From: Tolypothrix sp. PCC 7712
Lineage (GTDB): Bacteria > Cyanobacteriota > Cyanobacteriia > Cyanobacteriales > Nostocaceae
Length of the DNA: 64,000 nt
NCBI RefSeq assembly: GCF_025860405.1
Contig: NZ_CP063785.1
Coordinates: forward strand, 7,875,390-7,939,389
Reading direction: 5' to 3'
Program-made: the position numbers and the translations under genes
Part shown: piece by piece, positions 15,840 to 24,320 of the stretch
How positions within the stretch are numbered: position 1 is the stretch's first letter
Layout of the letters: each line of letters begins with the position of its first letter
Notes under the pieces: generated by a model
What the model was told of the DNA's origin: nothing
Databases searched by the model: none
Seen by the model: the letters and a program-made list of their open reading frames with translations, nothing else

Positions 15840-18800
15840 ATGCAGCAGGTTAAAAACGGTAGCGGATTCAGTCTAAGCGCCATCTCCATCCGCCAACATA
15901 TTGGCACACTCATGCTGACTTTGGCGGTGATAGTAATGGGTGTTTTTTTTATCATTAATCTTCCAGTAGATTTACTGCCATCCATCACCTATCCCCGGAT
16001 TGGGGTACGAGTACAAGCTCCTGGTGTCTCCCCAGAAGTAGCAGTTGATGAAGTCACTAAGCCTCTAGAAGAAGCCTTTTCCGCCACAGAGGGCGTAGTA
16101 CAGGTTTTTTCCCAAACACGTGAAGGCCAAATCAGTATAGATTTGTTCTTCCAACCAGGAGGCAATATTGACCAGGCTTTAAATGATGCGACAGCAGCTT
16201 TTAACAGAGCTAGAAGCACCTTACCCGACACCATTGAAGAACCACGTTTATTTAAAGTCGATCCTTCCCAGCTACCTGTATATGAATTAGCATTAACCTC
16301 ACCTTCTTTAGCAGGTGTTGATTTACGGGTTTTTGCCGAAGAAGAACTAGCCAGAGAATTGGGTGTTGTCCCAGGCGTTGCAGGGGTAGATGTATCAGGT
16401 GGAGTGCAAGAAGAGGTCAGAATTAATATTGATTTGGATCGCTTGCAAGCTTTGGGTGTAGGTTTAACCGATGTCTTAGATGAACTGAGAGACCGTAACG
16501 TCGATGTTTCTGGCGGTCGGATTTTGGGGCAAAATTCCGAACCTTTAACCCGTACTGTGGGGCGTTTTCAAAGTGCTGACGAAATTAGAAATTTGTCGTT
16601 TGAAGTAGGCTCTGCTCCAGCTAATGGCACAGCTACCAGTTCCCCAACTACAGTTCCGCAACGCCGCGTCTATTTGCGAGATTTTGCCGAAGTCATTGAT
16701 GGCTCAGAACAACAGCGAGTTTACGTCCTCCTCAACGGGGAAGAAGCTGTAAAAGTCAGTATTCAAAAGCAGCCAGATGCTAACACCATTGATGTTGTGG
16801 ATGGTGTGAAAAAACGTTTAGAAGAATTGCGAAAATCTGGTGTCATTCCTGAGGGAACTATTTTTACACCAACTTTAGACGAATCAAGATTTATCCGTAA
16901 TTCCATCTCTAATGTTACCAGTTCAGGATTGGTGGGTACTGCATTAGCTGCGATCGCAGTTTTACTATTTCTTGGTTCCTTGAGACAAACTTTTATTATC
17001 GTCGTTGCTATTCCTTTAGCCACTCTCGCGGCGATTATCTTGATGGGAATATTTGGCTTATCCCTCAACGTTTTTAGTTTGGGCGGTTTGGCGCTGGGTG
17101 TGGGTATTGTTGTAGATAACTCCATCGTGATGTTAGAAAACATTGCCGAAGGTGCGGGGATGACTCCAGGTAAAGATACGAAAACCCGCTTGAGTTCTCA
17201 GCAACTAATTTCCCAAGCAGAACAAAGTAGCCAAGAAGTAGAATCAGCCTTAATTGCTTCCACGAGTACCAACTTAGTGGCGGTGTTACCGTTTTTGCTC
17301 ATTGGTGGCTTTATTGCCTTACTCTTTAATGAGTTAATTATCACTATTAGCTTTTCTGTAGCCGCCTCCATTTTGATTGCAGTCACCGTTGTCCCAATGC
17401 TGGCTTCACGAATGCTAGCATGGCGATTTTCCAGTCGATTGAGTCAATTTTGGTTTCTGCGGCAGTTTAATCGTCGTTTTGATGCAGCTACGGTTGGATA
17501 TGGGCGCTTTTTATCAGGAATATTGCGCTGGCGGTTAGTGACAGTCGCCCTAGCCTTGCTGCTATTCGGTGGCGGTAGTTTATGGATGGCTCCCCAAATT
17601 CCCCAAGAAATTTTGCCCCGAATTAATACCGGACAAGCAAACTTAAATGCTCAGTTTCCTCCCGGTACTCCCCTAGAAACCAACCAAAAGGTGATGAATG
17701 CGGTGAACGAAATTCTCCGCAACCAGCCAGAAACCGAATATGTATTCACTACAATTGGTGGTGCGCTCTTTGGTAATACTACCAATGCCAACCCCCTTAG
17801 AGGTACCAGCAACATTACCCTCAAACCCGGTAGTGATGTAGAAGCTTATACTGAACGAGTTAGTCAAGAATTTAACAAGCTGAATTTAGCGGGAATCCGT
17901 CTGCGCCTTGCACCAGGACAAGTTCGGGGTTTAATTGTCAACAATTCTCCAGTCCGAGGCGCTGATGTTGATGTGATTTTACAGGGAAATAATGCAGAGA
18001 CACTGCAACAAGCTGGTCGTCAGGTATTAGCAGCCTTGGAAGAACAAGCCACCCTAGCCAGATTCCGTCCTGATGCTGATGACCGACAACCAGAAATTCA
18101 GATTCGTCCCGACTGGGAGAGGGTTGCAGCCGTTGGCTTGACTGCTCAAGAAATAGGAGACACAATTCAAACTGCGATCGAAGGTAGTATTCCCACTCAA
18201 CTACAACGTGGTAATCGTTTAGTAGATGTGCGGGTGCAGTTAAATGAAAGCTCTGTACAAGCACCTTCGCAATTAGAAAGGTTACCTTTATTTGTCGAGA
18301 ACAATCGCCAAGTCCGTTTGAGTGATGTCGCCACAATTATCGAAGCTCAAGCACCTGGAGAAGTGCAACGGATTAATCAACGTCAGGTGTTCTTGATTGC
18401 TGGTAATTTGAGTGAAGGTGCAAGTTTGAGTAATGCCTTAGCGCAGGTAAATACAGTCATAAATAGTCTTGATTTACCCGAAGGTGTCAGTATTTTACCA
18501 AGTGCAGCCGTTGAATCTAATCAACAACTGCAAAGCGCATTACAACTGTTAGGGGGATTAGCTACCTTTTTAGTTTTTGTGGTGATGGCGGTGCAATACA
18601 ATTCCTTGATTGACCCATTGGTAATTATGTTTACAATTCCGTTAGCATTAGCTGGGGGTATTTTTGGACTTTATATTACCAAAACAGCTATTGGTGCAAC
18701 TGTGATTGTCGGTGCTGTGTTGTTGGTAGGTATTGTTGTTAACAACGCCATCATCATGGTAGAACTGGCAAATCAAATTCTAGAACGAGAGAAAGTTGAC

Positions 18801-19085
18801 CGCAAAACAGCCATTTTACAAGCTGCACCGCAACGTTTGCGTCCAGTCTTGATGACCACAATTACTACAGTTTTAGGGATGTTTCCCTTGGCTTTGGGAA
18901 TTGGTGAAGGCTCAGAATTTTTGCAACCATTAGGCGTAGTAGTGTTTTCTGGTTTGTCCTTAGCAACACTCTTGACTCTATTTATTATTCCCTGCTTTTA
19001 TACCCTGCTACACGATATTTTTAGTTGGGGTTGGACAAAGCCAATTTTTATGCAACTGCGTTTATGGAAGAAAAATTTTTCGTGA
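15840..19085 (+). CDS. RND-family multidrug efflux transporter (AcrB-like)
   Basis: Proton-driven inner-membrane pump, a trimer in known members. Length 1081 aa is standard. Visible features are the N-terminal helix followed by LPVDLLPSITYPRIGV (typical RND start), two large periplasmic loops, and two sets of six membrane helices. The TM4-like segment ALGVGIVVDNSIVMLENI carries the acidic residues of the proton relay. The C-terminal half repeats the pattern with VVNNAIIMVELANQ, in which the acidic pair is absent, as is normal. It is preceded by its adaptor, with no outer-membrane factor in the window. The substrate is unknown; the HAE1/AcrB type is more likely than the heavy-metal CzcA type, but that is not certain. 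Confidence 0.94.
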   Translation: MQQVKNGSGFSLSAISIRQHIGTLMLTLAVIVMGVFFIINLPVDLLPSITYPRIGVRVQAPGVSPEVAVDEVTKPLEEAFSATEGVVQVFSQTREGQISIDLFFQPGGNIDQALNDATAAFNRARSTLPDTIEEPRLFKVDPSQLPVYELALTSPSLAGVDLRVFAEEELARELGVVPGVAGVDVSGGVQEEVRINIDLDRLQALGVGLTDVLDELRDRNVDVSGGRILGQNSEPLTRTVGRFQSADEIRNLSFEVGSAPANGTATSSPTTVPQRRVYLRDFAEVIDGSEQQRVYVLLNGEEAVKVSIQKQPDANTIDVVDGVKKRLEELRKSGVIPEGTIFTPTLDESRFIRNSISNVTSSGLVGTALAAIAVLLFLGSLRQTFIIVVAIPLATLAAIILMGIFGLSLNVFSLGGLALGVGIVVDNSIVMLENIAEGAGMTPGKDTKTRLSSQQLISQAEQSSQEVESALIASTSTNLVAVLPFLLIGGFIALLFNELIITISFSVAASILIAVTVVPMLASRMLAWRFSSRLSQFWFLRQFNRRFDAATVGYGRFLSGILRWRLVTVALALLLFGGGSLWMAPQIPQEILPRINTGQANLNAQFPPGTPLETNQKVMNAVNEILRNQPETEYVFTTIGGALFGNTTNANPLRGTSNITLKPGSDVEAYTERVSQEFNKLNLAGIRLRLAPGQVRGLIVNNSPVRGADVDVILQGNNAETLQQAGRQVLAALEEQATLARFRPDADDRQPEIQIRPDWERVAAVGLTAQEIGDTIQTAIEGSIPTQLQRGNRLVDVRVQLNESSVQAPSQLERLPLFVENNRQVRLSDVATIIEAQAPGEVQRINQRQVFLIAGNLSEGASLSNALAQVNTVINSLDLPEGVSILPSAAVESNQQLQSALQLLGGLATFLVFVVMAVQYNSLIDPLVIMFTIPLALAGGIFGLYITKTAIGATVIVGAVLLVGIVVNNAIIMVELANQILEREKVDRKTAILQAAPQRLRPVLMTTITTVLGMFPLALGIGEGSEFLQPLGVVVFSGLSLATLLTLFIIPCFYTLLHDIFSWGWTKPIFMQLRLWKKNFS

Positions 19086-19137
19086 CATAAACCGCAAAAC
19101 ATCTAAGTTTGTAGGTTAAATTGTTTCAAAATCTTGT

Positions 19138-19161
19138 AGGGTGGGACGGACAGCCCACCCT
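19138..19161. terminator. Hairpin between convergent efflux and glycosyltransferase genes
   Basis: AGGGTGGG pairs with CCCACCCT around an 8-base loop. There is no T run, so this may be an interspersed palindrome acting as a transcript end rather than a classical terminator. Confidence 0.4.
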
Positions 19162-19229
19162 GACTATGCATAAATTCCCATTATGCTTTGCCATGCTCCC
19201 AAACCTTACGCACCATATTGGCTTGGTAA

Positions 19230-20171
19230 TCATTCAATCAATACAAATTTTTTGAGATGGGAATTACGGTAATTCTGACGGCGTGATAAAGCAGCAGTTA
19301 CTAGAACCCACCAAGCGATGGGAGATAAAATTCCCCCATCTATCATCTTGAACAGTTCTGTTAACTGCCTATGCTTGAGTGCTACAATAAACCAGTGCAA
19401 TTTAACGTAATTTCTCGTATTTTCAAGACTAGGTAGATGAAAACGATGTTTCTGCTCAACTAAAGCATAAATCTTCTCTTTCATCAAAATATTTGTATCT
19501 AAGCGCTTCAATAGCGAAAATTTTTGATTATAAGCACCAGGCCAAATCGTGCGATAAGCTAGGCATTGATTTAAGAAAATAGCATCGCCAAACTGAGCAA
19601 TGCTGATCCAAGAATCAATATCATCGCAGTTAGCATCAAGCTGGGGATTCCAACCACCAGTTTTCAAGAAAGTATCACGGCAGCAAGCTACTTGTACAGG
19701 CGTGCCAAAAGGTACAAGCTCTAAGAGCATACCGTAATGAATATCAGCTTGGGGAATATAAAAGGCTAACCCTGGCCCAACTTTTGGTGTGCGGCTGAGT
19801 TCCTGTTCATTGCTGTCTACTTGAGAGCCAATACAAGAACAGATAACAGCACTGGGATGGAGAGAAATTGCCTTTGCCATCTCTTCTATACAATTAGGCG
19901 CAAGATAGTCGTCATCATCCAAAAACTTAATCCAGTCGCCACTGGCTTTGGTAACTCCCGCATTCACTGTAGCTGCATGGCCTTTATTTACCTCATTGCG
20001 ATGGTAAATTACAGAGTTACCCAAGCTTTTCACGTAAGCTTCAGTTTCATCAGCAGAACAGTCATCAGCCACCACCACTTCACAGGGAATCGTTTGGTTA
20101 AGAGCGGAATTAATAGCTCGTTTAAGTAAGTTTAAGCGATTATAAGTGCTGATAACGACACTAAATTTCAT
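19230..20171 (-). CDS. Family 2 glycosyltransferase
   Basis: Transfers a sugar from a nucleotide-sugar donor; acceptor unknown. The N-terminus is the GT-A signature MKFSVVISTYNRLNLLKRAI, followed by VVADDCSADET (nucleotide binding) and KFLDDDDYLAP, which holds the metal-binding DXD. Length is 313 aa from this start. An in-frame GTG at 20183 would add four residues, but the ATG gives the usual GT2 beginning. The C-terminal third carries a hydrophobic stretch (SPIAWWVLVTAAL) that may touch the membrane. It stands alone and converges with the efflux operon; no polysaccharide cluster is nearby. Confidence 0.9.
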   Translation of the reverse strand: MKFSVVISTYNRLNLLKRAINSALNQTIPCEVVVADDCSADETEAYVKSLGNSVIYHRNEVNKGHAATVNAGVTKASGDWIKFLDDDDYLAPNCIEEMAKAISLHPSAVICSCIGSQVDSNEQELSRTPKVGPGLAFYIPQADIHYGMLLELVPFGTPVQVACCRDTFLKTGGWNPQLDANCDDIDSWISIAQFGDAIFLNQCLAYRTIWPGAYNQKFSLLKRLDTNILMKEKIYALVEQKHRFHLPSLENTRNYVKLHWFIVALKHRQLTELFKMIDGGILSPIAWWVLVTAALSRRQNYRNSHLKKFVLIE

Positions 20172-20502
20172 AGTTACAACCACTAGAGGTTTACAGTTAA
20201 ACCCTGATTACAGGGCTGTTTTTCAGGTGTTGACTCCTGAGAAAAATTTGATCAATCCAAGTTGAAAAATGGGTGATTTGCTTTATCACCTAAGCTAATG
20301 TTACGAATTAGACTAGTTATAGCTCAGTGAACATCTGCTTTTACAGCTAGGAATGATTGGAAAAATCAAATTCTCAGCTTTATAGTTCACGTTTTACATA
20401 AAATTTTTTACATTCTTATGTAACATTTTTTCTCTAAGATAATTTACGTATCAGGAAAATCATCCACTAAAAACTACTGGACTGTCTGGCTGGAATAGAT
20501 TT
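20172..20502. other. Divergent spacer upstream of rplS
   Basis: No gene is seen until the 13-codon leader frame at 20503. The AT-rich stretch must hold promoters for the glycosyltransferase and rplS. Confidence 0.45.
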
Positions 20503-20539
20503 ATGATTGATGATCGTGAGTTTTTTAAACCAGACAGTC
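20480..20539 (+). promoter_or_regulatory. rplS leader: 10-bp stem adjoining the start codon
   Basis: GACTGTCTGG (20480-20489) pairs perfectly with CCAGACAGTC (20530-20539). The 3' arm ends one base before the rplS ATG at 20541, and the loop is 40 bases. Such a stem would cover the region just upstream of the start codon. No ribosome-binding site is visible at the usual distance. Confidence 0.5.
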
Positions 20540-20544
20540 AATGA
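20503..20544 (+). CDS. Possible 13-codon leader peptide overlapping rplS
   Basis: The frame ATG...TGA encodes MIDDREFFKPDSQ and its stop TGA overlaps the rplS ATG as ATGA. This is the classic arrangement for translational coupling. It starts inside the loop of the 20480-20539 stem, so ribosomes translating it would open the 3' arm. No clear ribosome-binding site is seen, and a frame of this size can occur by chance. It is too short to be judged as a protein. Confidence 0.3.
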   Translation: MIDDREFFKPDSQ

Positions 20545-20903
20545 ACGCTCAAGAGATCATCCGTTCCATTGAAGCGGAACAACTAAAAACGAATCTGCCC
20601 GAAATTTATGTGGGCGACACCGTCAAAGTAGGCGTGAAAATTAAAGAAGGCGATAAATATCGCGTTCAACCCTATGAAGGTGTAGTGATTGCTAGACGTA
20701 ACGGCGGTATTAACGAAACAATTACAGTCCGCCGAGTATTTCAAGGCGTTGGCGTTGAGCGGGTATTTCTGCTGCATTCGCCTCGCATTGAAAGCATCAA
20801 AGTCATGCGTCGTGGTAAAGTACGTCGTGCCAAGCTCTACTATCTGCGTCAACGTGTGGGTAAAGCAACCCGAATCAAGCAACGCTTTGATCGCCCTCTG
20901 TAA
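20541..20903 (+). CDS. rplS: 50S ribosomal protein L19
   Basis: Large-subunit protein at the 30S-50S interface. The 120-aa product has the family core: NLPEIYVGDTVKVGVKIKEG, VQPYEGVVIARRNGGINETI, TVRRVFQGVGVERVFLLHSP and KVRRAKLYYLRQRVGKA. Length is usual for cyanobacteria. It lacks an evident Shine-Dalgarno sequence; instead a leader frame overlaps the ATG and a 10-bp stem ends next to it. In E. coli rplS lies in the rpsP-rimM-trmD operon, whereas here it heads a block with tRNA-Trp, secE and nusG, as in other cyanobacteria. Confidence 0.97.
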   Translation: MNAQEIIRSIEAEQLKTNLPEIYVGDTVKVGVKIKEGDKYRVQPYEGVVIARRNGGINETITVRRVFQGVGVERVFLLHSPRIESIKVMRRGKVRRAKLYYLRQRVGKATRIKQRFDRPL

Positions 20904-21051
20904 TTTACAATTACAGGTATGGGAGATGTGTTAGACAAAAAGCGGCATCTGCCGCTCACTTGCCCAAGAGAAATATTTAAGGTAAGATAAGATTCGGAAT
21001 TGCGTTAGAATAAAAAAGTTCAGCGCAATCACTGAATCGAAGACAGCTTGT

Positions 21052-21124
21052 GCGCTCTTAGTTCAGTTGGTAGAACGCAGGTCTCCAAAACCTGATGTCG
21101 GGGGTTCAAGTCCTCCAGGGCGCG
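21052..21124 (+). tRNA. tRNA-Trp (CCA anticodon)
   Basis: A 73-nt cloverleaf: acceptor GCGCTCT pairs with AGGGCGC, the D arm contains AGTTCAGTTGGTAGAAC, the anticodon loop CTCCAAA reads CCA, and the T arm contains GGTTCAAGTCC. The discriminator is G, as expected for tRNA-Trp. CCA is not encoded. It lies upstream of secE, a conserved arrangement. Confidence 0.95.
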
Positions 21125-21291
21125 CTCAAAAGCAAAAAACAAAGCCCGAAATAACAACACAGCTGCTATAATTAGCGGTTAGTATTGATATTTTCGGGTA
21201 TAATTATGTTTGCAGCTTTTTTGCTTCCAGATTTAAGTTGGGGTTGAGTCAAGCTGTAAACCTGAATTACAAAACGGGGGTATGAACGGCT

Positions 21292-21513
21292 GTGGCCAAG
21301 AAAAATGAAGCGGAAATCCCAGAAAACAATAATGGGTCAGCCTTAAACAACTTTTTTCAAGGAACTAAAGAAGAACTGGAGAAAGTAGTGTGGCCAAGTC
21401 GCAAACAACTGGTGAGCGAATCAGCAGCTGTTTTGTTAATGGTGACACTCTCCGCATCTTTAATATATTTGGTTGATGGATTGTTTGGCTGGGCAGCAAA
21501 ACAGGTGTTCTGA
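21292..21513 (+). CDS. secE: Preprotein translocase subunit SecE
   Basis: Small essential subunit of the SecYEG channel in plasma and thylakoid membranes. The 73-aa protein has a hydrophilic N-terminus, the conserved amphipathic motif FFQGTKEELEKVVWPSRKQL and one C-terminal membrane helix (AAVLLMVTLSASLIYLVDGLF), the single-helix form typical of cyanobacteria. The start is a GTG at 21292; the ATG at 21282 is in another frame. The stop overlaps the nusG start (TGATG), so the two genes are translationally coupled. Confidence 0.95.
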   Translation: MAKKNEAEIPENNNGSALNNFFQGTKEELEKVVWPSRKQLVSESAAVLLMVTLSASLIYLVDGLFGWAAKQVF

Positions 21514-22145
21514 TGACTTTTGCAACAGACGAACCACGCGACTCAACGTTGCAGTCAGAGGAAGCCGCAGAAGCTGCGCTCAAAGAAGCACGGTGGTATG
21601 CGGTGCAAGTAGCCTCAGGCTGTGAAAAGCGCGTTAAAACAAACTTGGAACAGCGCATCCAAACCTTTGATGTGGCTGATAAAATTATCCAAGTCGAAAT
21701 TCCACATACGCCAGCGGTCAAAATCCGTAAAGATGGCAGTCGCCAGCACACAGAGGAAAAAGTTTTCCCTGGTTATGTGCTGGTGCGGATGGTCATGAAT
21801 GATGATACGTGGCAGGTAGTACGCAATACATCCCATGTAATTAATTTTGTGGGAGCAGAACAAAAACGTGGCAGCGGTAAAGGCCGTGGTCACGTTAAGC
21901 CAGTACCTCTGGGTCATTCAGAAGTTGAACGTATATTCAAACAGACTAGCGAACAAGAGCCAGTAGTCAAAATTGATATGGCGACTGGTGATAAGATAGT
22001 TGTGCTTTCTGGGCCGTTTAAAGACTTTGAAGGTGAGGTAATTGAAGTTTCTCCAGAGCGGAGTAAACTCAAAGCCTTACTATCGATTTTTGGACGAGAT
22101 ACACCAGTAGAGTTGGAATTTAATCAGGTAGAAAAACAGAGCTAA
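21513..22145 (+). CDS. nusG: Transcription elongation/antitermination factor NusG
   Basis: Binds RNA polymerase and links transcription with translation or Rho. The NGN domain (about 27-145) shows RWYAVQVASGCEKRVKTNLE and the EEKVFPGYVLVRMVMNDDTW motif. The C-terminal KOW domain (about 155-210) shows GDKIVVLSGPFKDFEGEVIEV. An acidic N-terminal extension of about 25 residues is normal in cyanobacteria. It overlaps secE by one base and is followed by rplK after six bases. Confidence 0.97.
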   Translation: MTFATDEPRDSTLQSEEAAEAALKEARWYAVQVASGCEKRVKTNLEQRIQTFDVADKIIQVEIPHTPAVKIRKDGSRQHTEEKVFPGYVLVRMVMNDDTWQVVRNTSHVINFVGAEQKRGSGKGRGHVKPVPLGHSEVERIFKQTSEQEPVVKIDMATGDKIVVLSGPFKDFEGEVIEVSPERSKLKALLSIFGRDTPVELEFNQVEKQS

Positions 22146-22151
22146 ATAACA

Positions 22152-22577
22152 ATGGCAAAGAAAGTAGTGGCGGTCATTAAACTGGCCCTGAATGCTGGAA
22201 AAGCCAACCCAGCACCGCCAGTAGGCCCTGCTTTGGGTCAACATGGCGTTAACATCATGATGTTCTGCAAGGAGTACAACGCCAAGACAGCAGACCAAGC
22301 TGGAATGGTAATCCCTGTAGAAATTTCGGTTTATGAAGACCGGAGTTTTACCTTTGTACTCAAAACCCCTCCTGCATCAGTACTGATTCGCAAGGCGGCG
22401 AAGATTGAGCGTGGCTCCAATGAACCCAACAAAAAGAAAGTTGGTAAAATCACCAGGGCGCAATTACAAGAAATTGCTCAAACTAAACTACCTGACCTCA
22501 ACGCCAACGATATAGATGCGGCAATGAAGATTGTGGAAGGTACTGCCAAGAACATGGGCGTAACGATAGCAGACTAG
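22152..22577 (+). CDS. rplK: 50S ribosomal protein L11
   Basis: Forms the GTPase-associated centre with L10/L12 on 23S rRNA. The family start is clear: KVVAVIKLALNAGKANPAPP and VGPALGQHGVNIMMFCKEYN, and the C-terminal domain has VGKITRAQLQEIAQTKLPDL. Length 141 aa is typical. It belongs to the secE-nusG-rplK-rplA run on one strand. Confidence 0.98.
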   Translation: MAKKVVAVIKLALNAGKANPAPPVGPALGQHGVNIMMFCKEYNAKTADQAGMVIPVEISVYEDRSFTFVLKTPPASVLIRKAAKIERGSNEPNKKKVGKITRAQLQEIAQTKLPDLNANDIDAAMKIVEGTAKNMGVTIAD

Positions 22578-22673
22578 TCAAGAGTCAAGAGTCAAAAGTC
22601 AAAAGACTCAGTACTCATAAATAAAAATTATCGGGGGAGAGGCAAAGCTTCGGAATTACCCCAGGAGAGAAAG
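22578..22673. repeat. rplK-rplA spacer with AGTCAAG-type repeats and a GGGG/CCCC hairpin
   Basis: Units AGTCAAG/AGTCAAA repeat from about 22577 to 22608. Nearer to rplA, GGGGG at 22634 can pair with CCCC at 22659, just before AGGAGAG, the rplA ribosome-binding site. An L1-type autoregulatory site is possible but not shown. Confidence 0.5.
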
Positions 22674-23390
22674 ATGGGAAGAAAAATTTCACGTCGCTTG
22701 CAGGCATTGCAAGCAAAAGTAGAAGATAGAGATTATGCACCCTTAGAGGCGCTAAACCTCCTAAAAGAAACAGCAACAGCAAAATTTCCAGAAGCAGCCG
22801 AAGCGCATATCCGGTTGGGAATTGACCCCAAGTATACAGACCAACAATTGCGGACAACCGTAGCACTGCCCAAGGGTACAGGCCAAGAAGTACGTGTGGC
22901 AGTAATTGCTAGAGGTGAAAAGGTCAACGAAGCAAGCAATGCTGGTGCGGATGTTGTAGGTTCAGAAGAGCTAATTGACGAAATCCAAAAAGGTAGAATG
23001 GATTTCGACAAGCTAATTGCCACACCAGATGTCATGCCTCAGGTAGCAAAGCTAGGTAAATTGCTTGGGCCCCGTGGTTTAATGCCATCACCTAAAGGTG
23101 GAACCGTGACATTTGATATCGCTAGTGCGATCGCAGAATTTAAAGCTGGTAAATTAGAATTCCGTGCTGACAGAACAGGCATCGTCCATGTTATGTTTGG
23201 TAAGGCATCCTTCTCGCCAGAAGATTTGTTAATTAACCTCAAGGCGTTACAAGAGACAATTGATCGTAACCGTCCTTCAGGAGCTAAAGGCCGTTATTGG
23301 CGCACAGTATACGTATCTTCCACAATGGGCCCATCGATTAAAGTCGATATCAGCGCTCTACGGGATTTGAAACTGAACGAAGCCGCATAA
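22674..23390 (+). CDS. rplA: 50S ribosomal protein L1
   Basis: Large-subunit protein of the L1 stalk that helps release deacylated tRNA; in many bacteria it also represses its own mRNA. Diagnostic segments are RRLQALQAKVEDRDYAPLEA, GIDPKYTDQQLRTTVALPKG, LGKLLGPRGLMPSPKGGTVT and the C-terminal VYVSSTMGPSIKVD. Length 238 aa is normal. AGGAGAG precedes the ATG. The L10-type leader lies between this gene and rplJ. Confidence 0.98.
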   Translation: MGRKISRRLQALQAKVEDRDYAPLEALNLLKETATAKFPEAAEAHIRLGIDPKYTDQQLRTTVALPKGTGQEVRVAVIARGEKVNEASNAGADVVGSEELIDEIQKGRMDFDKLIATPDVMPQVAKLGKLLGPRGLMPSPKGGTVTFDIASAIAEFKAGKLEFRADRTGIVHVMFGKASFSPEDLLINLKALQETIDRNRPSGAKGRYWRTVYVSSTMGPSIKVDISALRDLKLNEAA

Positions 23391-23467
23391 TAGAGGCTAG
23401 AGGGTAGGGGCTAGAAGATTAAGCTACCATACTCAATGACCAATACCCAATCAATCCTAATCGAATA

Positions 23468-23613
23468 AAGAAAGCCGGAGACAGCAGGAGCCATTGGCTT
23501 AATATCCTGCCGAGGTTGAAGCTCTAAATTGCCTGAAGTAGAACCTTTAACGGTGTCATTACTATGGCAGCAAGAGTCTTGCTACTAAACCCCGGCCCTA
23601 AAAGCTGGGGTTT
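23468..23613 (+). promoter_or_regulatory. L10-type mRNA leader of the rplJ-rplL operon
   Basis: The spacer before rplJ contains CCGGAGACAGCAGGAG followed by ATCCTGCCGAGGTTGAA, the conserved pairing core known for L10 leaders, to which the L10(L12)4 complex binds to repress translation. It ends in a 10-bp stem (AAACCCCGGC with GCTGGGGTTT, 23587-23613) that could act as an attenuator. The rplJ ribosome-binding site AGGAGGTG is about 60 bases further on. Exact ends are estimates. Confidence 0.75.
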
Positions 23614-23683
23614 ATTGTTTGGGTAAGTCATAACAAAACGCGTAGGGGAAATTAATGATTTTGCCCTAGGAGGTGAAATAAAG

Positions 23684-24235
23684 ATGGGAAGAACGCTAGA
23701 AAACAAACAAGAGATAGTAGCCGATCTCAAAGAAACTTTGAGTGAGTCAACATTGGCACTGGTAATTGATTATCAGGGTTTAACTGTTGCTGAAATCAGT
23801 GACTTACGGCGGCGGTTACGTGCGAGTGGTACTGTTTGTAAGGTAACAAAAAACACCTTAATGGGCATTGCTATTCAAGATCAAGAACAATGGCAACCAC
23901 TGTCAGAACTGCTAAAAGGATCTTCTGCCTTTTTGTTAGTTAAAGACGATTTTTCTTCTGCAATTAAGGCTTACCAAGATTTCCAAAAAGCTACCAAGAA
24001 GACAGAACTTCGTGGCGGCGTTATGGAAGGTCGCTTGCTGAGGGAACCCGATGTTAAGGCTCTAGGAGACTTGCCATCTAAGGAACAACTCATGGGTCAA
24101 ATTGCTGGAGCAATCAACGCTTTGGCTACCAAGATTGCTGTTGGTATCAACGAAGTTCCTGGTTCACTGGCGCGTGCTTTGCAAGCAGTGGCTGATGCAG
24201 AAAAAGGCGGTAGCGCTGATAGTGCTGGCGAATAG
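23684..24235 (+). CDS. rplJ: 50S ribosomal protein L10
   Basis: Anchors the L7/L12 dimers of the ribosomal stalk. MGRTLENKQEIVADLKETLS and LVIDYQGLTVAEISDLRRRL are typical, as are VCKVTKNTLMGIAI and LRGGVMEGRLL; the C-terminal helix that binds L12 follows (NALATKIAVGINEVPGSLAR). Length 183 aa is normal. It is preceded by AGGAGGTG and by the regulatory leader at 23468-23613. Confidence 0.97.
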   Translation: MGRTLENKQEIVADLKETLSESTLALVIDYQGLTVAEISDLRRRLRASGTVCKVTKNTLMGIAIQDQEQWQPLSELLKGSSAFLLVKDDFSSAIKAYQDFQKATKKTELRGGVMEGRLLREPDVKALGDLPSKEQLMGQIAGAINALATKIAVGINEVPGSLARALQAVADAEKGGSADSAGE

Positions 24236-24238
24236 AAA

Positions 24239-24297
24239 AAAGTCAAAAATCAACGGTCAACAGTCAACAGTTAATGACTAATGACTAATAACTAAAT
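24239..24297. repeat. Tandem heptamer-like repeats between rplJ and rplL
   Basis: GTCAACA/GTCAAAA and ATGACTA units fill most of the spacer between two genes that must be co-expressed, so they seem to be tolerated within an essential operon. Confidence 0.75.
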
Positions 24298-24320
24298 CAA
24301 ACATCACAGGAGTTATATCA

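Noticed and set aside
20937..20958. Terminator after rplS
   Set aside because: AGCGGCA/TGCCGCT leaves a two-base loop and has no T run on the plus strand; transcription probably continues or ends elsewhere.
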